Source: Caulobacteraceae bacterium (lineage in GTDB: Bacteria > Pseudomonadota > Alphaproteobacteria > Caulobacterales > Caulobacteraceae). Taken from it: a DNA stretch of 51,750 nt. Of the stretch, positions 9,143 to 18,851 are shown piece by piece. The number at the start of each line of letters is the position of its first letter. Position 1 is the stretch's first letter. The notes beneath the pieces are model-generated. The model worked only from the letters and a program-made list of their open reading frames with translations. It did no database searches and was not told the DNA's origin. The DNA lies in NCBI GenBank assembly GCA_947475735.1, contig CANJLQ010000014.1, forward strand, positions 1 through 51,750. Direction: 5' to 3'. The translations under genes were made by a program, and so were the position numbers.

Positions 9143-10159
9143 TTGCCAGCATCCGCCCGCAGTACACTGCAGCCAGGCCGCCCCGTCGTGGTCGTGACGG
9201 GTGCTTCCGCCGGCGTCGGACGCGCCACGGCGGTCGCCTTTGCGCTTCGCGGATGGGCCGTCGCGCTGCTGGCCCGAAGTGAGCCCGGGCTTCAGGGTGC
9301 GAAACAGGAGGTGGAGACCGCGGGTGGCGAAGCCCTCGTGATTGCCGTCGATGTCGCCGATGCCGCCGCGGTGGCGCGTGCCGCCGATCAGGTCGTCGGG
9401 CATTGGGGGCGGATCGACGTCTGGGTGAACAATGCCATGACCACGGTTTTCGGACCGGCCGATCAGATTCCGCCGGAGGAGTTCCTTCGCGTGACACAGG
9501 TCACTTACCTCGGCGCGGTCCATGGCTCGCTCGCCGCGCTGAAGCACATGCGTCGCGCCGATCAGGGCGTCATCGTGCAGGTGGGATCGGCCTTGTCCTA
9601 CCGGGCGATTCCTCTCCAGGCCCCCTACTGCGGCGCCAAGTTCGCCGTGCGGGGCTTTACCGATTCTCTGCGTTGCGAACTTCGACGGCACGGTAGCCGC
9701 GTCCGCCTGACCATGGTCCAGCTGCCGGCCGTCAACACCCCGCAGTTCGACTGGTCGCGAACGCACATGCCCCACCGCCACCGGCCGGTCGGTCAGGTCT
9801 ATCAACCCGAAGGCATCGCGGATCAGATCGTGCGCGCAGCGTCCTCTCCGACACGCGAAGTGTGGCTCGGATGGACCACCATACAGGCGATCCTTGGCGG
9901 TATGATCGCTCCGGGTTGGCTCGATCGCTACCTCGCCAGGTCCGCCTACGATCCGCAGATCGCGAAGGACACCAGTCCCACCGGACCTGACATTCTGTTT
10001 GGTCCGATACCGGAAGACCGAGGTCCGCGCGGCCGGTTTGGAAGGACCGCCAGATCCCGCGTGACGGGCTTCGATCCTCGGGTTCTGCGCGTAACCTTCG
10101 CCGCCGGCTCACTGCTGGCCGCCTTCCTGATGGGGTGGGTGGTGAGCACAGGCATGTAA
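9143..10159 (+). CDS. SDR family oxidoreductase with C-terminal membrane anchor
   Basis: A 338-residue classical short-chain dehydrogenase/reductase. VVVVTGASAGVGRATAVA is the NAD(P) Gly-rich loop near residue 15-30, DVADAAAV the adenine-site region, WVNNAM the NNAG-equivalent strand, a Ser at VGSALSYRA, and YCGAK the catalytic Tyr-x-x-x-Lys. It belongs to the long variant with about 80 extra residues ending in a hydrophobic helix (AAGSLLAAFLMGWVV) that may tether it to the membrane. The start is a TTG at 9143 with only a weak upstream ribosome site, so the exact start is uncertain by a few codons. It is divergent from the epimerase/GH15 operon. The substrate is unknown. Confidence 0.88.
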   Translation: MPASARSTLQPGRPVVVVTGASAGVGRATAVAFALRGWAVALLARSEPGLQGAKQEVETAGGEALVIAVDVADAAAVARAADQVVGHWGRIDVWVNNAMTTVFGPADQIPPEEFLRVTQVTYLGAVHGSLAALKHMRRADQGVIVQVGSALSYRAIPLQAPYCGAKFAVRGFTDSLRCELRRHGSRVRLTMVQLPAVNTPQFDWSRTHMPHRHRPVGQVYQPEGIADQIVRAASSPTREVWLGWTTIQAILGGMIAPGWLDRYLARSAYDPQIAKDTSPTGPDILFGPIPEDRGPRGRFGRTARSRVTGFDPRVLRVTFAAGSLLAAFLMGWVVSTGM

Positions 10160-10305
10160 GACAAGTCGCTCAACAGTCGGGCGGCGACGGGCGGGCATTG
10201 TCGTGCCGACGACGCGAAAGCGTTTGGCCAGCCGCTTGATCAGGTGCCGATGGACGCGGTGGATGACCATCCTGGCGGCTCTGGCGGCTCTGGCGGTGGT
10301 CGCCA

Positions 10306-10431
10306 TCAGCGCTTGCTGAACAGGTATTTGACCAAGGCGGCTATGGCCAGAACGAGGGCGATGACGACCAGGAGCCCGACCAGCCCCATACCGCCCATCA
10401 TCCAGCCGCCGCACATCGTGCCGTTCATCAT
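10306..10431 (-). CDS. 41-residue Met/Gly-rich single-pass membrane protein
   Basis: The minus strand encodes MMNGTMCGGWMMGGMG followed by a single strongly hydrophobic helix and the basic end KYLFSKR. AGGAG lies at a good distance before the first ATG. The protein has six Met and one Cys in its first fifteen residues, a pattern compatible with copper binding on the periplasmic side, and it lies downstream of the Cus operon on the same strand with about 110 bases between. Function is unknown. Its small size makes it easy to miss, but the ribosome site, the Met/Gly block and the clean helix support it. Confidence 0.65.
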   Translation of the reverse strand: MMNGTMCGGWMMGGMGLVGLLVVIALVLAIAALVKYLFSKR

Positions 10432-10540
10432 GATTGGTCTCCTCGAAGGTCAGAACGCAAACCTCCGCCATGTTTGCGTTGGATCGCTCTCAGCGACCGG
10501 TCCGCTACGCGGCGTTTGGCGCAGCGGACCGGCACGGTTA

Positions 10541-10909
10541 TCACTCGGCGCGGATGGCCGTGATCTCGTTGACGCCGTCGCGGACCGAGACGTCGAACTC
10601 GACGCGGTCCCCCGGACTGGCGGCTTCGACGACGGCGGGGGAAGCGGTGAAGCGCATGGTCATCGCCGGCCAGCCGACGCCGGGAATGGGGCCGTGCTCG
10701 ATGGTTACCGCGCCCGCGGCTGCATCGACCGCGGTGATCGTCCCCGTCCCGGTGCCGGTCCGCGCAGCGGCGTCAGACGTCATCGGCATGGTCGCCATGT
10801 CGGCCGCACCCGCCGGTGCGGCTTCGGTCGCGGCCGGCGTCTCTTGCGGTTGACCGCAGGCCGCCAGGCCGACGGTCATGGCGGTCGCCAGGATCATTGC
10901 GTATTTCAT
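10541..10909 (-). CDS. cusF: CusF-like periplasmic copper/silver-binding lipoprotein
   Basis: A 122-residue exported protein. The signal sequence ends in the lipobox-like LAAC at about residue 18, so it is probably a lipoprotein. After an Ala/Pro-rich linker comes a CusF fold with the key metal residues in GWPAMTMRF (Trp plus two Met) preceded by EHGPIPGV, which supplies a possible His. CusF-type proteins hand Cu(I) or Ag(I) to the CusB/CusA pump. The start overlaps the end of cusA (ATGA), placing it last in the efflux operon. A second CusF module is fused to CusB in the same operon. Confidence 0.88.
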   Translation of the reverse strand: MKYAMILATAMTVGLAACGQPQETPAATEAAPAGAADMATMPMTSDAAARTGTGTGTITAVDAAAGAVTIEHGPIPGVGWPAMTMRFTASPAVVEAASPGDRVEFDVSVRDGVNEITAIRAE

Positions 10910-13900
10910 TGGGAGTCTCCTTGGGTTGAAGGGATAGGACCGCGTCGGCGCCGCCGAAGCAGCAGATAGCCTGCGGGAATAACGAGCATGGACAGCAAAG
11001 GCGCCGTCAGCATGCCGCCGATAACCGGCGCGGCGATCCGGGTCATGATTTCCGACCCAGCTCCATGGCCGATCAGGATCGGGAACAGGCCGGCGAGAAT
11101 GACCGCCACGGTCATGGCCTTGGGCCGGACGCGCAACAGCGCGCCCTCGCGCACCGCCGCCTCGACCGCGGCGGGATCCGGATCGTCCCCCCGGGCCTTC
11201 AGCGCCTGCTTTAGATAGATCAACATCACCACGCCGAATTCGGCGGACAGTCCCGCCAGGGCGATGAACCCGACCGAGGTCGCCACCGACTGGTGATAGC
11301 CCAGCAGATAGAGCGCCCAGACGCCGCCGGTCAGGGCGAACGGCAGGGTCGCCATGATGAGGGCCGCTTCGTCCAGCCGGCCGAAGGTCAGATAGAGCAG
11401 GAGGAAGATGATCGCCAGGGTCGCGGGCACGACGATCTTAAGCCGCTCGGCCGCCCGCTCGAGATATTCGAACTGCCCGGAGTAGGCGATGCTGACGCCG
11501 GGCGTCAGCTCCACCTTTTCGGCCACGACCGTTTGCAGGTCCCCGACGACCGAGGCCAGATCGCGGCCGCGCACATCGATATAGACCCAGGTGGACGGCC
11601 GGCCGTTCTCCGATTTCAGCATCGGCGGACCGTCCGCGACATTCAGCGCCGCGACCGAGCCCAAGGTGATCTGCTGGCCCGACGGCGTCAGAATCGGCAG
11701 GGCGTTAAGCTCCGCCAGGCTGTCCCGGATCTCGCGCGGATAGCGCACGCTGATCGGGTAGCGCGCCACGCCCTCGACGGTCTGGCCGATCGTCTCGCCG
11801 CCAAGGGCGCCGGAAACGATGGCCTGGACGTCGGCGATATTGAGGCCGTAGCGCCCGGCCGCCAATCGGTCGATGTCGACGTCGATGTAGCGACCGCCGG
11901 TCAGGCGTTCGGCGAAGGCGGAACTGACGCCTGGAACATCACTCGCGACGCCGGCGACGCGCTGGGCGATGCGGTCGATTTCGGCCAGGTCCGCGCCGGA
12001 GACCTTGACCCCGATCGGGCTCTTGATGCCGGTCGCCAGCATGTCGATCCGGTTGCGGATCGGCGGCACCCAGACGTTGGTCAGACCAGGAACCTGCACG
12101 GCCCGGTCCAGCTCCTCGACCAATCTCTCCGGGGTCATGCCGCGGCGCCACTGGTCCCGCGGCTTGAAGCGGATGGTCGTTTCGAACATCACCAGCGGCG
12201 CGGGGTCGGTGGCCGTATTCGCGCGGCCGGCCTTGCCGAACACGCTCTCGACCTCTGGCACCGTCGCGATCATCCGGTCGGTCTGCTGGAGAAGCTCCGA
12301 CGCCTTGGCCGCCGACAGGCCCGGCAGGGCGGTGGGCATGTACAGCAGATCGCCCTCGTCCATGGACGGCATGAACTCCCCGCCCAGCTGGCTCAAGGGC
12401 CAGGCGGCGGTGGCGAAAGCGGCCAGGGCGATCAGCAGCGTTGCCCGCGGACGACGCAACACCCAGTCCAGCGGCCGTCTATAGACATAGACAAGCGCGC
12501 GGTTGATCGGATTGCTCTGTTCGGCCGGAATGCGGCCGCGGATGAGAAAGCCCATCAACACCGGGACCAGGGTGACGGAAAGGATAGCCGCCGCTCCCAT
12601 GGCGTAGCTCTTGGTGAAGGCCAGGGGGGAGAACAGCCGCCCCTCCTGCGCCTGGAGGGTGAACACCGGAACGAATGACAGGGTGATGATCACCAGACTG
12701 AGGAACAGCGCCGGCCCGACTTCGACGGCGGCGTCGGTGATCACCCGCCATCGGGTCTGGCCGCTCAGCCGGACGTCCGGGTGATCGTGTTCCCAACGTT
12801 CTATGTGCTTGTGGGCGTTCTCGATCATGACCACGGCCGCATCGACCATGGCGCCGATGGCGATGGCGATGCCGCCCAGCGACATGATGTTGGCGTTGAT
12901 CCCCTGGAAGCGCATGAGGATGAACGCCGCGAGCACGCCGAGCGGCAATGTCAGGATCGCAACCAGCGCCGACCGGGCGTGCCACAGGAACAGCCCGCAA
13001 ACGATGGCGACGACGAGAAATTCCTCGAGCAGTTTAACGCCGAGATTCTCAACCGCGCGATCGATGAGCTCGGACCGGTCGTAGACCGGAACCACCTCCA
13101 CCCCCGGCGGCAGGCCCGCTTTCAGCGCATCGAGCCGGTCCCGCACCGCCGCGATGACGGACCGAGCATTGTCGCCGGACCGGAGGATCACCACGCCGCC
13201 GACCACCTCGCCCTGGCCGTTCAGCTCGGCGATCCCCCGGCGCATCTCCGGCCCGATCTGGACGGTGGCGACGTCGCCGAGCTGGACCGGCACGCCGCCG
13301 GCCGCCGTACGGATCGGGACGGCGCGAAAGTCGTCCAGGCTGGTCAGATAGCCATTGGCCCGGACCATGTATTCCGTTTCCGCCAACTCCAGTACGGAGC
13401 CACCAGCCTCCGCGTTGCCCCGTTTGACGGCCTCCACCACCTGCTGGTGGGTCACCCCGAAGGCGGCGAGCTTCGTCGGGTCGAGGACAATCTGATATTG
13501 TCGGACCATGCCGCCGATCGTGGCGACCTCGGCCACGCCGGGCACCGTCTGCAGTTCGTAGCGCAGGAACCAGTCCTGCAGACTGCGGAGCTGCGCCAGG
13601 TCGTGCCGTCCGGTTCGATCGACCAGGGCGTATTCGTAGATCCAGCCCACGCCGGTCGCGTCGGGCCCCAGCGCCGGCCTCGCCGTCTCCGGCAGCCGGG
13701 CCTGCACCTGGCTGAGGTATTCCAGGACGCGCGAGCGGGCCCAGTAGAGGTCGGTTCCCTCGTCGAACAGGACGTACACATAGCTGTCGCCCAGGAACGA
13801 ATAACCCCTCACCGTGCGGGCGCCCGGCACGGACAGCATGGTCGTCGCCAGGGGGTAGGTGACCTGGTTCTCGACGATCTGAGGCGCCTGGCCCGGATAG

Positions 13901-14055
13901 GCGGTGCGAATGATGACCTGGACGTCGGACAGGTCCGGCAAGGCGTCGACCGGCGTGCTGCGCACCGCCCAAACCCCTCCCATGAGAAGCGCGAGCGCGG
14001 CCAGCAGGACGAAGATCCTGGCCCTGACCGACGCGCGGATGACGGCGGCGATCAT
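10906..14055 (-). CDS. cusA: CusA-like heavy-metal RND efflux pump (Cu(I)/Ag(I))
   Basis: A 1049-residue inner-membrane RND transporter of the heavy-metal efflux class. The N-terminal helix precedes [19 protein letters not shown] and [16 protein letters not shown], typical of CusA/Sil[20 protein letters not shown] carries the conserved Met of the binding cleft. Acidic and polar residues of the proton path lie in helix 4 ([22 protein letters not shown], in two pieces). The ATG at 14055 overlaps the CusB stop (ATGA); an open frame continues upstream to 15510 but there it is only the antisense-like shadow of cusB. It works with CusB, CusC and CusF to expel monovalent copper or silver from periplasm and cytosol. 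Confidence 0.95.
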   Translation of the reverse strand: MIAAVIRASVRARIFVLLAALALLMGGVWAVRSTPVDALPDLSDVQVIIRTAYPGQAPQIVENQVTYPLATTMLSVPGARTVRGYSFLGDSYVYVLFDEGTDLYWARSRVLEYLSQVQARLPETARPALGPDATGVGWIYEYALVDRTGRHDLAQLRSLQDWFLRYELQTVPGVAEVATIGGMVRQYQIVLDPTKLAAFGVTHQQVVEAVKRGNAEAGGSVLELAETEYMVRANGYLTSLDDFRAVPIRTAAGGVPVQLGDVATVQIGPEMRRGIAELNGQGEVVGGVVILRSGDNARSVIAAVRDRLDALKAGLPPGVEVVPVYDRSELIDRAVENLGVKLLEEFLVVAIVCGLFLWHARSALVAILTLPLGVLAAFILMRFQGINANIMSLGGIAIAIGAMVDAAVVMIENAHKHIERWEHDHPDVRLSGQTRWRVITDAAVEVGPALFLSLVIITLSFVPVFTLQAQEGRLFSPLAFTKSYAMGAAAILSVTLVPVLMGFLIRGRIPAEQSNPINRALVYVYRRPLDWVLRRPRATLLIALAAFATAAWPLSQLGGEFMPSMDEGDLLYMPTALPGLSAAKASELLQQTDRMIATVPEVESVFGKAGRANTATDPAPLVMFETTIRFKPRDQWRRGMTPERLVEELDRAVQVPGLTNVWVPPIRNRIDMLATGIKSPIGVKVSGADLAEIDRIAQRVAGVASDVPGVSSAFAERLTGGRYIDVDIDRLAAGRYGLNIADVQAIVSGALGGETIGQTVEGVARYPISVRYPREIRDSLAELNALPILTPSGQQITLGSVAALNVADGPPMLKSENGRPSTWVYIDVRGRDLASVVGDLQTVVAEKVELTPGVSIAYSGQFEYLERAAERLKIVVPATLAIIFLLLYLTFGRLDEAALIMATLPFALTGGVWALYLLGYHQSVATSVGFIALAGLSAEFGVVMLIYLKQALKARGDDPDPAAVEAAVREGALLRVRPKAMTVAVILAGLFPILIGHGAGSEIMTRIAAPVIGGMLTAPLLSMLVIPAGYLLLRRRRRGPIPSTQGDSQ

Positions 14056-15539
14056 CGGGCGGCCCCCTGACGGGTCAGGCTTCGCACCGTCGGCTCGCCA
14101 CCCGCCATGTCGAAGGTGAAATTCACCCGATCTCCGACGGAGAGGTTCGGATCGACCGTTCCTGAAGTCTGGAAGGTCATAGTCATCGCCGGCCATTGCA
14201 ATGCCGGCACCGGGCCGTGGGCGAGGGTGATCGTCCCGTTCCCGATCGCCTGAACCCGGCCGTTGGCCTGGTGTACGGCCGCCTCGGGCGCAGCCGGCCG
14301 GGAGCCGCCGCGGGCCTGGTCGAGACTGCGCGCTTCGACTCCGGACAGGCTGGCTTCCGAATCGAGCAGGAACTGACCCGACGCGACCACCCGCTCGCCC
14401 TCGTTCAGGCCCGCGAGGATTTGCGTCTGGCCGCCGGCTTCCCGGCCGACCCTGACTTCCGCCGGCTGATAACGGCCGCCCGCCAGGGCGAGCATGACGA
14501 GGGTCCGTTGACCCGTCCGGATCACCGCCTCGGAGGGAACGAGCAGGGTGGCGTCGGACCCGCCGCCGAAGACGATCTGTCCGTACATGCCGGGCCGCAG
14601 CCGTCCCCCGCGATTGGCCATCTCGATCCGGGCCGTCAGGGTGCGGCTGTCTTCCGCCACCGCCGGCAGCAAGGCGATCAGCCGTCCTGTCATCCGTTCC
14701 CCGGGAAACGCCGCCAGCGTCACCTCGACGGAACGGCCTATGCGAAGAGAACCGGCCATGGCTTCCGGTATGGCGGCGTTGAGCCATACGGTCGAAAGGC
14801 CATTGACCTCGGCCAGGGTCGTCCCGGCCGCCACGCTCATCCCCCTCCGCACGCCCAGGGTCTGGACGGCGCCGCCAATGGGGCTGGACACCGTCACCGT
14901 GGTCCGCGGGCGCCCCGTTCGCTCCACGGTGGAGACGAGGCTCTCGGGCATGCCCAGGAGGATCAGGCGTTGGCGCGCCGCAGCGATCAGGGGCGCATCG
15001 GCGGTCCGCCGAACGGCGAGATATTCGATCTGGGCTCCGCCCCACTCGGGCACGAGCAGATCCGCCAAGGGCGCGCCGGCCCGGATAACATCGCCGGGCG
15101 CACGATCGTACACGCGTTCGACAAAGCCGGAGGCGCGCGCCTGGACGATGGCCACGTCGCGGTCGTTGAATTCGACCACAGCGGTGGCTGCGACCTCGCC
15201 CTCCAGCGTCCCTCGCCGGACCGTGGCGAAGCGGGCGCCGAGCGACTGGACGAGGGCGGGGTCGATACGAACGCCCGTTCCCGTTTCGGAAGCTTCGTCG
15301 GCGTATCGGGGAACGAGGTCCATGTCCATGAAGGGCGACTTGCCCGGCCGGTCGAACTTTTGGTCCGGCACCATCGGATCGTACCAATAGAGCACCTCGC
15401 GCTCGCCAGAGGAGGCTCCAGTCGATTGGGCACCATCCGAGTTCAGGCTTGAGATCCCGAAGCCGATGCCGGCGCCGACGATGACCAAGCCGACCGCAGC
15501 CGCGGCCCATCGGAGGTGATTGCGTTCAAGACGGATCAT
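14052..15539 (-). CDS. cusB: CusB-like periplasmic adaptor with N-terminal HMBD and C-terminal CusF domain
   Basis: A 495-residue membrane-fusion protein. After a signal anchor comes a heavy-metal-binding domain, [12 protein letters not shown] then [13 protein letters not shown] (residues about 50-78). Next are the hairpin and barrel domains of RND adaptors ([33 protein letters not shown]). The last 65 residues are a CusF fold with [16 protein letters not shown], holding the Trp-Met-Met metal site. Thus the chaperone is covalently joined to the adaptor, in addition to the free CusF encoded downstream. The gene overlaps cusC upstream and cusA downstream by four bases each, indicating one operon. 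Confidence 0.94.
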   Translation of the reverse strand: MIRLERNHLRWAAAAVGLVIVGAGIGFGISSLNSDGAQSTGASSGEREVLYWYDPMVPDQKFDRPGKSPFMDMDLVPRYADEASETGTGVRIDPALVQSLGARFATVRRGTLEGEVAATAVVEFNDRDVAIVQARASGFVERVYDRAPGDVIRAGAPLADLLVPEWGGAQIEYLAVRRTADAPLIAAARQRLILLGMPESLVSTVERTGRPRTTVTVSSPIGGAVQTLGVRRGMSVAAGTTLAEVNGLSTVWLNAAIPEAMAGSLRIGRSVEVTLAAFPGERMTGRLIALLPAVAEDSRTLTARIEMANRGGRLRPGMYGQIVFGGGSDATLLVPSEAVIRTGQRTLVMLALAGGRYQPAEVRVGREAGGQTQILAGLNEGERVVASGQFLLDSEASLSGVEARSLDQARGGSRPAAPEAAVHQANGRVQAIGNGTITLAHGPVPALQWPAMTMTFQTSGTVDPNLSVGDRVNFTFDMAGGEPTVRSLTRQGAAR

Positions 15540-16810
15540 TGGCCGCTCCCGTAGGTCAGGGTGATCTGGACCGCTAGCCGGGCCACTTCGGTCTCCCGAT
15601 CCAGGGCGTCGAGTCGCGCGTTGGCCAGGGCGGTGAAGGCGTCGAGAATCTCGGCCAGACCAGCGGCGCCGGCGGCGTAGCTGGCGGTCTCCAGGTCGGA
15701 GCGCTCGCGCAAATTGGGGAGGACCACCTCGCGAGCCCGAATCCAGCGCGTTCGAGCTGAGGCATACCGCGCCAGATCGGCTTCAAGCTCCGCCGACCAG
15801 GCGCGCTCGACAGCCTCCCGCTCGGCGCTCACGCGTCGCGCATCGGCCGACCGGGCCGCGATCTGCGGTTCCTGCCGCGTTCCCTGGAACAGGGGCAGGC
15901 GTACGCTGGCCCCGACCGAAACGAGATCGCCGAACATCGGATCGCGGCGAGAATAGCCGACCTCGAACGACCAGTCGGGTCGCCGGCCGGCGCGGGCCAG
16001 ATCGATGTCGGCCTCGGCGCGACCGGAGGCGGCGCGATACGCCCTTATGGGCGGAAGGTCCGCCAGTCGGATGGTCCGAGCGGCCGGATCGAGATCGATG
16101 CTTGGCGGCGCGCCATCCGTCGTCGGCGCCGGGTCACCGGTCCAGCGCGACAGCCGGGCGCGCGCCTCGGCGATGTCGGCGACCAGGCGGTCGCGCCGGT
16201 CCTCGATCTCGGCCTTCAACTCCACGGGCCCGAGCGCCTCGGCCGGACGGAGGCGTGACGAGGCCACCGCCCCGGGCGCCGCCTCCCACAGCGGCTCCAG
16301 CGAGGCCAGCAGTTCGTCGAGGACGGCCAGCCGGCGCTCCGCGTAACGCAGGTCGATCCAGGCCGTGCCGGCGGCGATGCGCACCTCCCACAGGGTGGTC
16401 GCCGCCTGCGCCCGGGCTACATCGACTTCCGCTTGGGCGATATCCTGCTCGGCACGCCGGCGGGCCCGGCTTGGAACATCCTGCTGAAGGCCAACCTGGA
16501 ACATGGTCATCATGCTCTCGTCGAACCGGCCCGCCGAAGGTCCCGATACCGGAAGGTTGCTGAGGCCGAGACGGAGACGCGGGTCCGGCAGGCGGCCGGC
16601 GGCGATCGCCGAGGCTCGGGCGGCGTCCACGCCCAGTTCGCTGGCGCGCAGGGAGGGGGCCTCCGAGGCGGCCCGCGCCAAGGTCTGCTCGAATGTGAGG
16701 GGTTCGGCCTGGACGGCGCCCGCGGCCAGCAGGCCGCAGCACCCCAGCGCGGCGCCTCGAAGCCAGGCCGACGCGCTGCGGCGCGCCCGACCGGCGGATG
16801 AATTCAACAC
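15536..16810 (-). CDS. cusC: CusC-like TolC-family outer membrane factor
   Basis: A 424-residue outer membrane channel protein. It has a signal peptide (LLAAGAVQA), then two Ala/Arg/Glu-rich coiled halves typical of TolC-type repeats, for example FEQTLARAASEAPSLRASEL at the start and ASYAAGAAGLAEILDAF near the end. It starts with GTG at 16810; a GGAG lies about nine bases upstream. The gene heads the cusCBA transcript, or follows the small secreted protein at 16919-17278. It provides the exit duct for the CusA pump. Confidence 0.92.
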   Translation of the reverse strand: MLNSSAGRARRSASAWLRGAALGCCGLLAAGAVQAEPLTFEQTLARAASEAPSLRASELGVDAARASAIAAGRLPDPRLRLGLSNLPVSGPSAGRFDESMMTMFQVGLQQDVPSRARRRAEQDIAQAEVDVARAQAATTLWEVRIAAGTAWIDLRYAERRLAVLDELLASLEPLWEAAPGAVASSRLRPAEALGPVELKAEIEDRRDRLVADIAEARARLSRWTGDPAPTTDGAPPSIDLDPAARTIRLADLPPIRAYRAASGRAEADIDLARAGRRPDWSFEVGYSRRDPMFGDLVSVGASVRLPLFQGTRQEPQIAARSADARRVSAEREAVERAWSAELEADLARYASARTRWIRAREVVLPNLRERSDLETASYAAGAAGLAEILDAFTALANARLDALDRETEVARLAVQITLTYGSGQ

Positions 16811-16832
16811 GGCTAATTGCTCCGGAAACCCT

Positions 16833-16855
16833 CCCCGCGGCCATCAGGCGCGGGG
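16833..16855 (-). promoter_or_regulatory. GC hairpin in the leader of cusC
   Basis: CCCCGCG (16833-16839) pairs perfectly with CGCGGGG (16849-16855) around a 9-base loop, 22 bases before the cusC start. It lies between the small secreted protein gene and cusC and could attenuate read-through or stabilise a processed mRNA end. No U-tract follows. Confidence 0.35.
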
Positions 16856-16918
16856 GTCAGCTGTTCGAATGGGCGCACGGATCCTCAGGGATCGCGTGAC
16901 AAGCCCGCGAGGACAGTC

Positions 16919-17278
16919 TCAGGCCCGGAGTTTTGGATGGTCTCGAAGGGGGGAGGGCGACAGTCCGTGGAGACGACTCGTTACCCGAGCGTAGGAGAGG
17001 CCTGAACCCGACAGCGGACGCGATACCGTCGAACTCGACGCAAGGACCGGTGACACGGCTGTACATCCCATCTTCGCGATGCAGTCGGGCGTCATGTCCT
17101 CGCACGGCATCTGGTCCCGGTCGGATGCGTCGGCTTGATCGATCATCATCTCGGCGCAGTCCGAAGACATCTCCATCGCATCGACGACGACCGGAAGCGG
17201 AGTCGCGCGGGCCGTCGTCTGGCCAAGGAAGCCAACGAACGCCAACGCGATAATCGCCGTGCGGATGAGACTCCACAT
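16919..17278 (-). CDS. Small secreted Cys/Met-containing protein at the head of the cus operon
   Basis: A 119-residue protein that I do not assign to a named family. The ATG at 17278 gives a clean signal peptide (MWSLIRTAIIALAFVGFLGQ, cleavage probably after ARA). The mature part has Cys and Met clustered in MEMSSDCAEMMIDQ, MPCEDMTPDCIAKMGC, then a low-complexity Ser/Arg-rich tail. Proteins of this shape often precede cusCBA-type operons in Caulobacterales, and the Cys/Met spacing suggests a metal-binding or metal-responsive periplasmic role. It is 108 bases upstream of cusC on the same strand. The first 22 codons of a longer open frame (to 17344) are unlikely to be translated. Confidence 0.6.
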   Translation of the reverse strand: MWSLIRTAIIALAFVGFLGQTTARATPLPVVVDAMEMSSDCAEMMIDQADASDRDQMPCEDMTPDCIAKMGCTAVSPVLASSSTVSRPLSGSGLSYARVTSRLHGLSPSPLRDHPKLRA

Positions 17279-17544
17279 GCGAACATCATCACATGGCCGG
17301 CCGAGCGGCGCAACTCGGTACGCTCTACCAAGCACTGGAACCAAAAGCCCAACACCGGAAACGTCCCTATCCTGGCGATCGAGAGATTCTGCTGCGGGCG
17401 CGTTCCCGCAGACAGTTTGCGGCGGCAGGGGCGCAATTTCAGAACTGATGCGCGAGGGCGATGGCGACCGACTTCCCCAGGCTCTACCATTCGGAACATC
17501 GCCGCGGCTCCGGGATTGAATTCCGATCTCCCAAGGAGCCCCCG

Positions 17545-17958
17545 ATGCAGATCCAACCGATGATCAGCACTCACCCCGACGTGCGCGGCAGCGTCAACGA
17601 CAGCCTCGTCCGCGCGATCGAGGCGGCCTACGGCTGCGCAGCCGTGTGCCGCATCTGCGCCGACGCTTGCCTGGCCGAAGAGATGGTCAAGGACCTGACC
17701 CAGTGCATCCGGCTTGATCTCGACTGCGCCGATGTCTGCCTGGCCACGGCCGGCCTCGCCGCCCGTCGCGCCGGCAGCAACGAAGCTCTGATCAAGCGCA
17801 TGCTCGAAACCTGCGTTGAGGCCTGCGCAGACTGTGCCGTCGAGTGCGAAAAACACGCCGAGATGCACGAGCATTGCCGCATCTGCGCCGAGGAATGCCG
17901 GCGTTGCGAAGACGCTTGCCGCGAAGCGGCGGCGTCGATCACGCCTTCACGACACTGA
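17545..17958 (+). CDS. Four-helix-bundle copper-storage protein (Csp family, Cys-rich)
   Basis: A 137-residue protein with 16 cysteines arranged in helical CxxxC and CxxC patterns (YGCAAVCRICADAC, LDCADVC, CVEACADCAVEC, CRICAEECRRCEDAC). This is the signature of the Csp/DUF326 ferritin-like four-helix bundle, which stores many Cu(I) ions along the inside of the bundle. There is no signal peptide, so it resembles the cytosolic Csp3 type. The ATG at 17545 follows AAGGAG at a good distance; the upstream in-frame ATG at 17461 has no ribosome site. It is divergent from the cus operon, which fits shared copper control. Confidence 0.9.
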   Translation: MQIQPMISTHPDVRGSVNDSLVRAIEAAYGCAAVCRICADACLAEEMVKDLTQCIRLDLDCADVCLATAGLAARRAGSNEALIKRMLETCVEACADCAVECEKHAEMHEHCRICAEECRRCEDACREAAASITPSRH

Positions 17959-17997
17959 GGCTGATCACATCATCGGTGCACGCTCGTCCGGTCGACG

Positions 17998-18402
17998 CTA
18001 GGTCGAGCCGAGCTCTTCAATTACCGGGCACCGAACCCGCCCGCCTTCGCTGCAGTCGGCGACGGCCTGCCTCAGCACGGTCCGCAGCCGCTGCAGGTCC
18101 GCGATCTTGGCGTCCACGCTGGCGATGTGGTCTTGGGCCATGTCGCGGACCTCGCAGCACGCTTGGACGCCCGGCTCGCTCAGCGCGATCAGCCGGCGAA
18201 TGGCGTCGATGCCGAAGCCCAGTTCGCGCGATCGGCGGATGAAGCGCAGCCGCTGGGCGTGTTCCGGCGCATAGCTCCTGTGGCCGCCCTCGGTGCGGGC
18301 CGGCGCGGGCATCAGTCCGATCCGCTCGTAGTAGCGCACCGTTTCCAGGTTCACCCCGGCGCTGACGGCCAATCGGCCGATGGTCAAACTTCGTGTGGAC
18401 AT
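17998..18402 (-). CDS. merR: MerR-family regulator of the mercury-responsive type
   Basis: A 134-residue MerR regulator. The winged helix opens with LTIGRLAVSAGVNLETVRYYER, followed by the dimerisation helix. Three cysteines fall at 82/83, 117 and 125, closely matching Cys82, Cys117 and Cys126 that bind Hg(II) in Tn501 MerR; the 117-125 spacing is one residue shorter. No CueR-type CxxxxxxxxC loop at the end is seen. It is divergent from merT, with the operator between them overlapping the merT promoter. It should repress merT and twist the promoter open when Hg(II) is bound. Confidence 0.87.
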   Translation of the reverse strand: MSTRSLTIGRLAVSAGVNLETVRYYERIGLMPAPARTEGGHRSYAPEHAQRLRFIRRSRELGFGIDAIRRLIALSEPGVQACCEVRDMAQDHIASVDAKIADLQRLRTVLRQAVADCSEGGRVRCPVIEELGST

Positions 18403-18407
18403 GGCTC

Positions 18408-18438
18408 TTGATCCCGTAGCGGCTACGGGTTGTAGCCT
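18408..18438 (+). promoter_or_regulatory. MerR-type promoter/operator with 19-bp spacer
   Basis: TTGATC (18408-18413) and TAGCCT (18433-18438) form a -35/-10 pair separated by 19 bases, the over-long spacer characteristic of MerR-activated promoters. Centred in the spacer is the dyad CCCGTAG-cgg-CTACGGG (18413-18429), which corresponds to the CCGTAC-type dyad of mer operons. It reads toward merT. Confidence 0.82.
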
Positions 18439-18464
18439 CTAGCAGAAATCGAACGGGAGGCCCC

Positions 18465-18851
18465 ATGGCCAGCGATCACGACCGACCCAGAATTCTCGAG
18501 GTCGCCGTCAGCGCCTCGGCGGCCATCGGCGGCGTCGCCTCGGTGTTCGCCTGGGCGGCGTGCTGCGTGTTGCCGCTCGCTCTGTCGGTGGCGGGCGTAT
18601 CCTTCGCCGGCGCCGCCGTCATCGCGGGCGCGCGAAACTGGCTGACGCTTCTCGCCGCCGTCATCCTGGCCGCCGGCTGGCTGCTGCATTGGCGCCGTCT
18701 GCGGATGTGTCGGAAGGATGCGTCCTGCCGTCGCCCTTCGCGGCTCGCCTTCTGGCTGCTGATGATCGCCAGCCTGTTGGTCGGCCTGTCCCTGGTCTGG
18801 CAGCCCTATATCGAACCGTGGGCCATGCCCCGACTGGCGGGCATGCGATGA
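18465..18851 (+). CDS. merT: MerT-like mercuric ion transport protein
   Basis: A 128-residue inner membrane protein with three hydrophobic helices. Helix 1 carries the vicinal cysteines in WAACCVLPLALS, as in MerT. A second pair, RMCRKDASC, lies in the cytosolic loop and would pass Hg(II) on. It starts 62 bases from the merR start and is preceded by GGGAGG. The end overlaps the next gene (ATGA). MerT usually works with periplasmic MerP and the reductase MerA; neither is present in this window. Confidence 0.82.
   Translation: MASDHDRPRILEVAVSASAAIGGVASVFAWAACCVLPLALSVAGVSFAGAAVIAGARNWLTLLAAVILAAGWLLHWRRLRMCRKDASCRRPSRLAFWLLMIASLLVGLSLVWQPYIEPWAMPRLAGMR

Noticed and set aside
10272..10300. Short tandem repeat of CTGGCGGCT as a possible regulatory repeat
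   Set aside because: Three copies of a 9-base GC-rich unit are too little to distinguish from codon-like chance in this composition.
10109..10471. 120-codon minus-strand frame overlapping the end of the SDR gene
   Set aside because: His/Arg-rich shadow; the real small protein in this stretch is the 41-residue frame at 10306-10431 in another frame.
14056..15510. Extended CusA start giving a 1534-residue protein
   Set aside because: The extra part is an Arg/Gly-rich shadow of cusB; the ATG at 14055 fits the family and the ATGA overlap.
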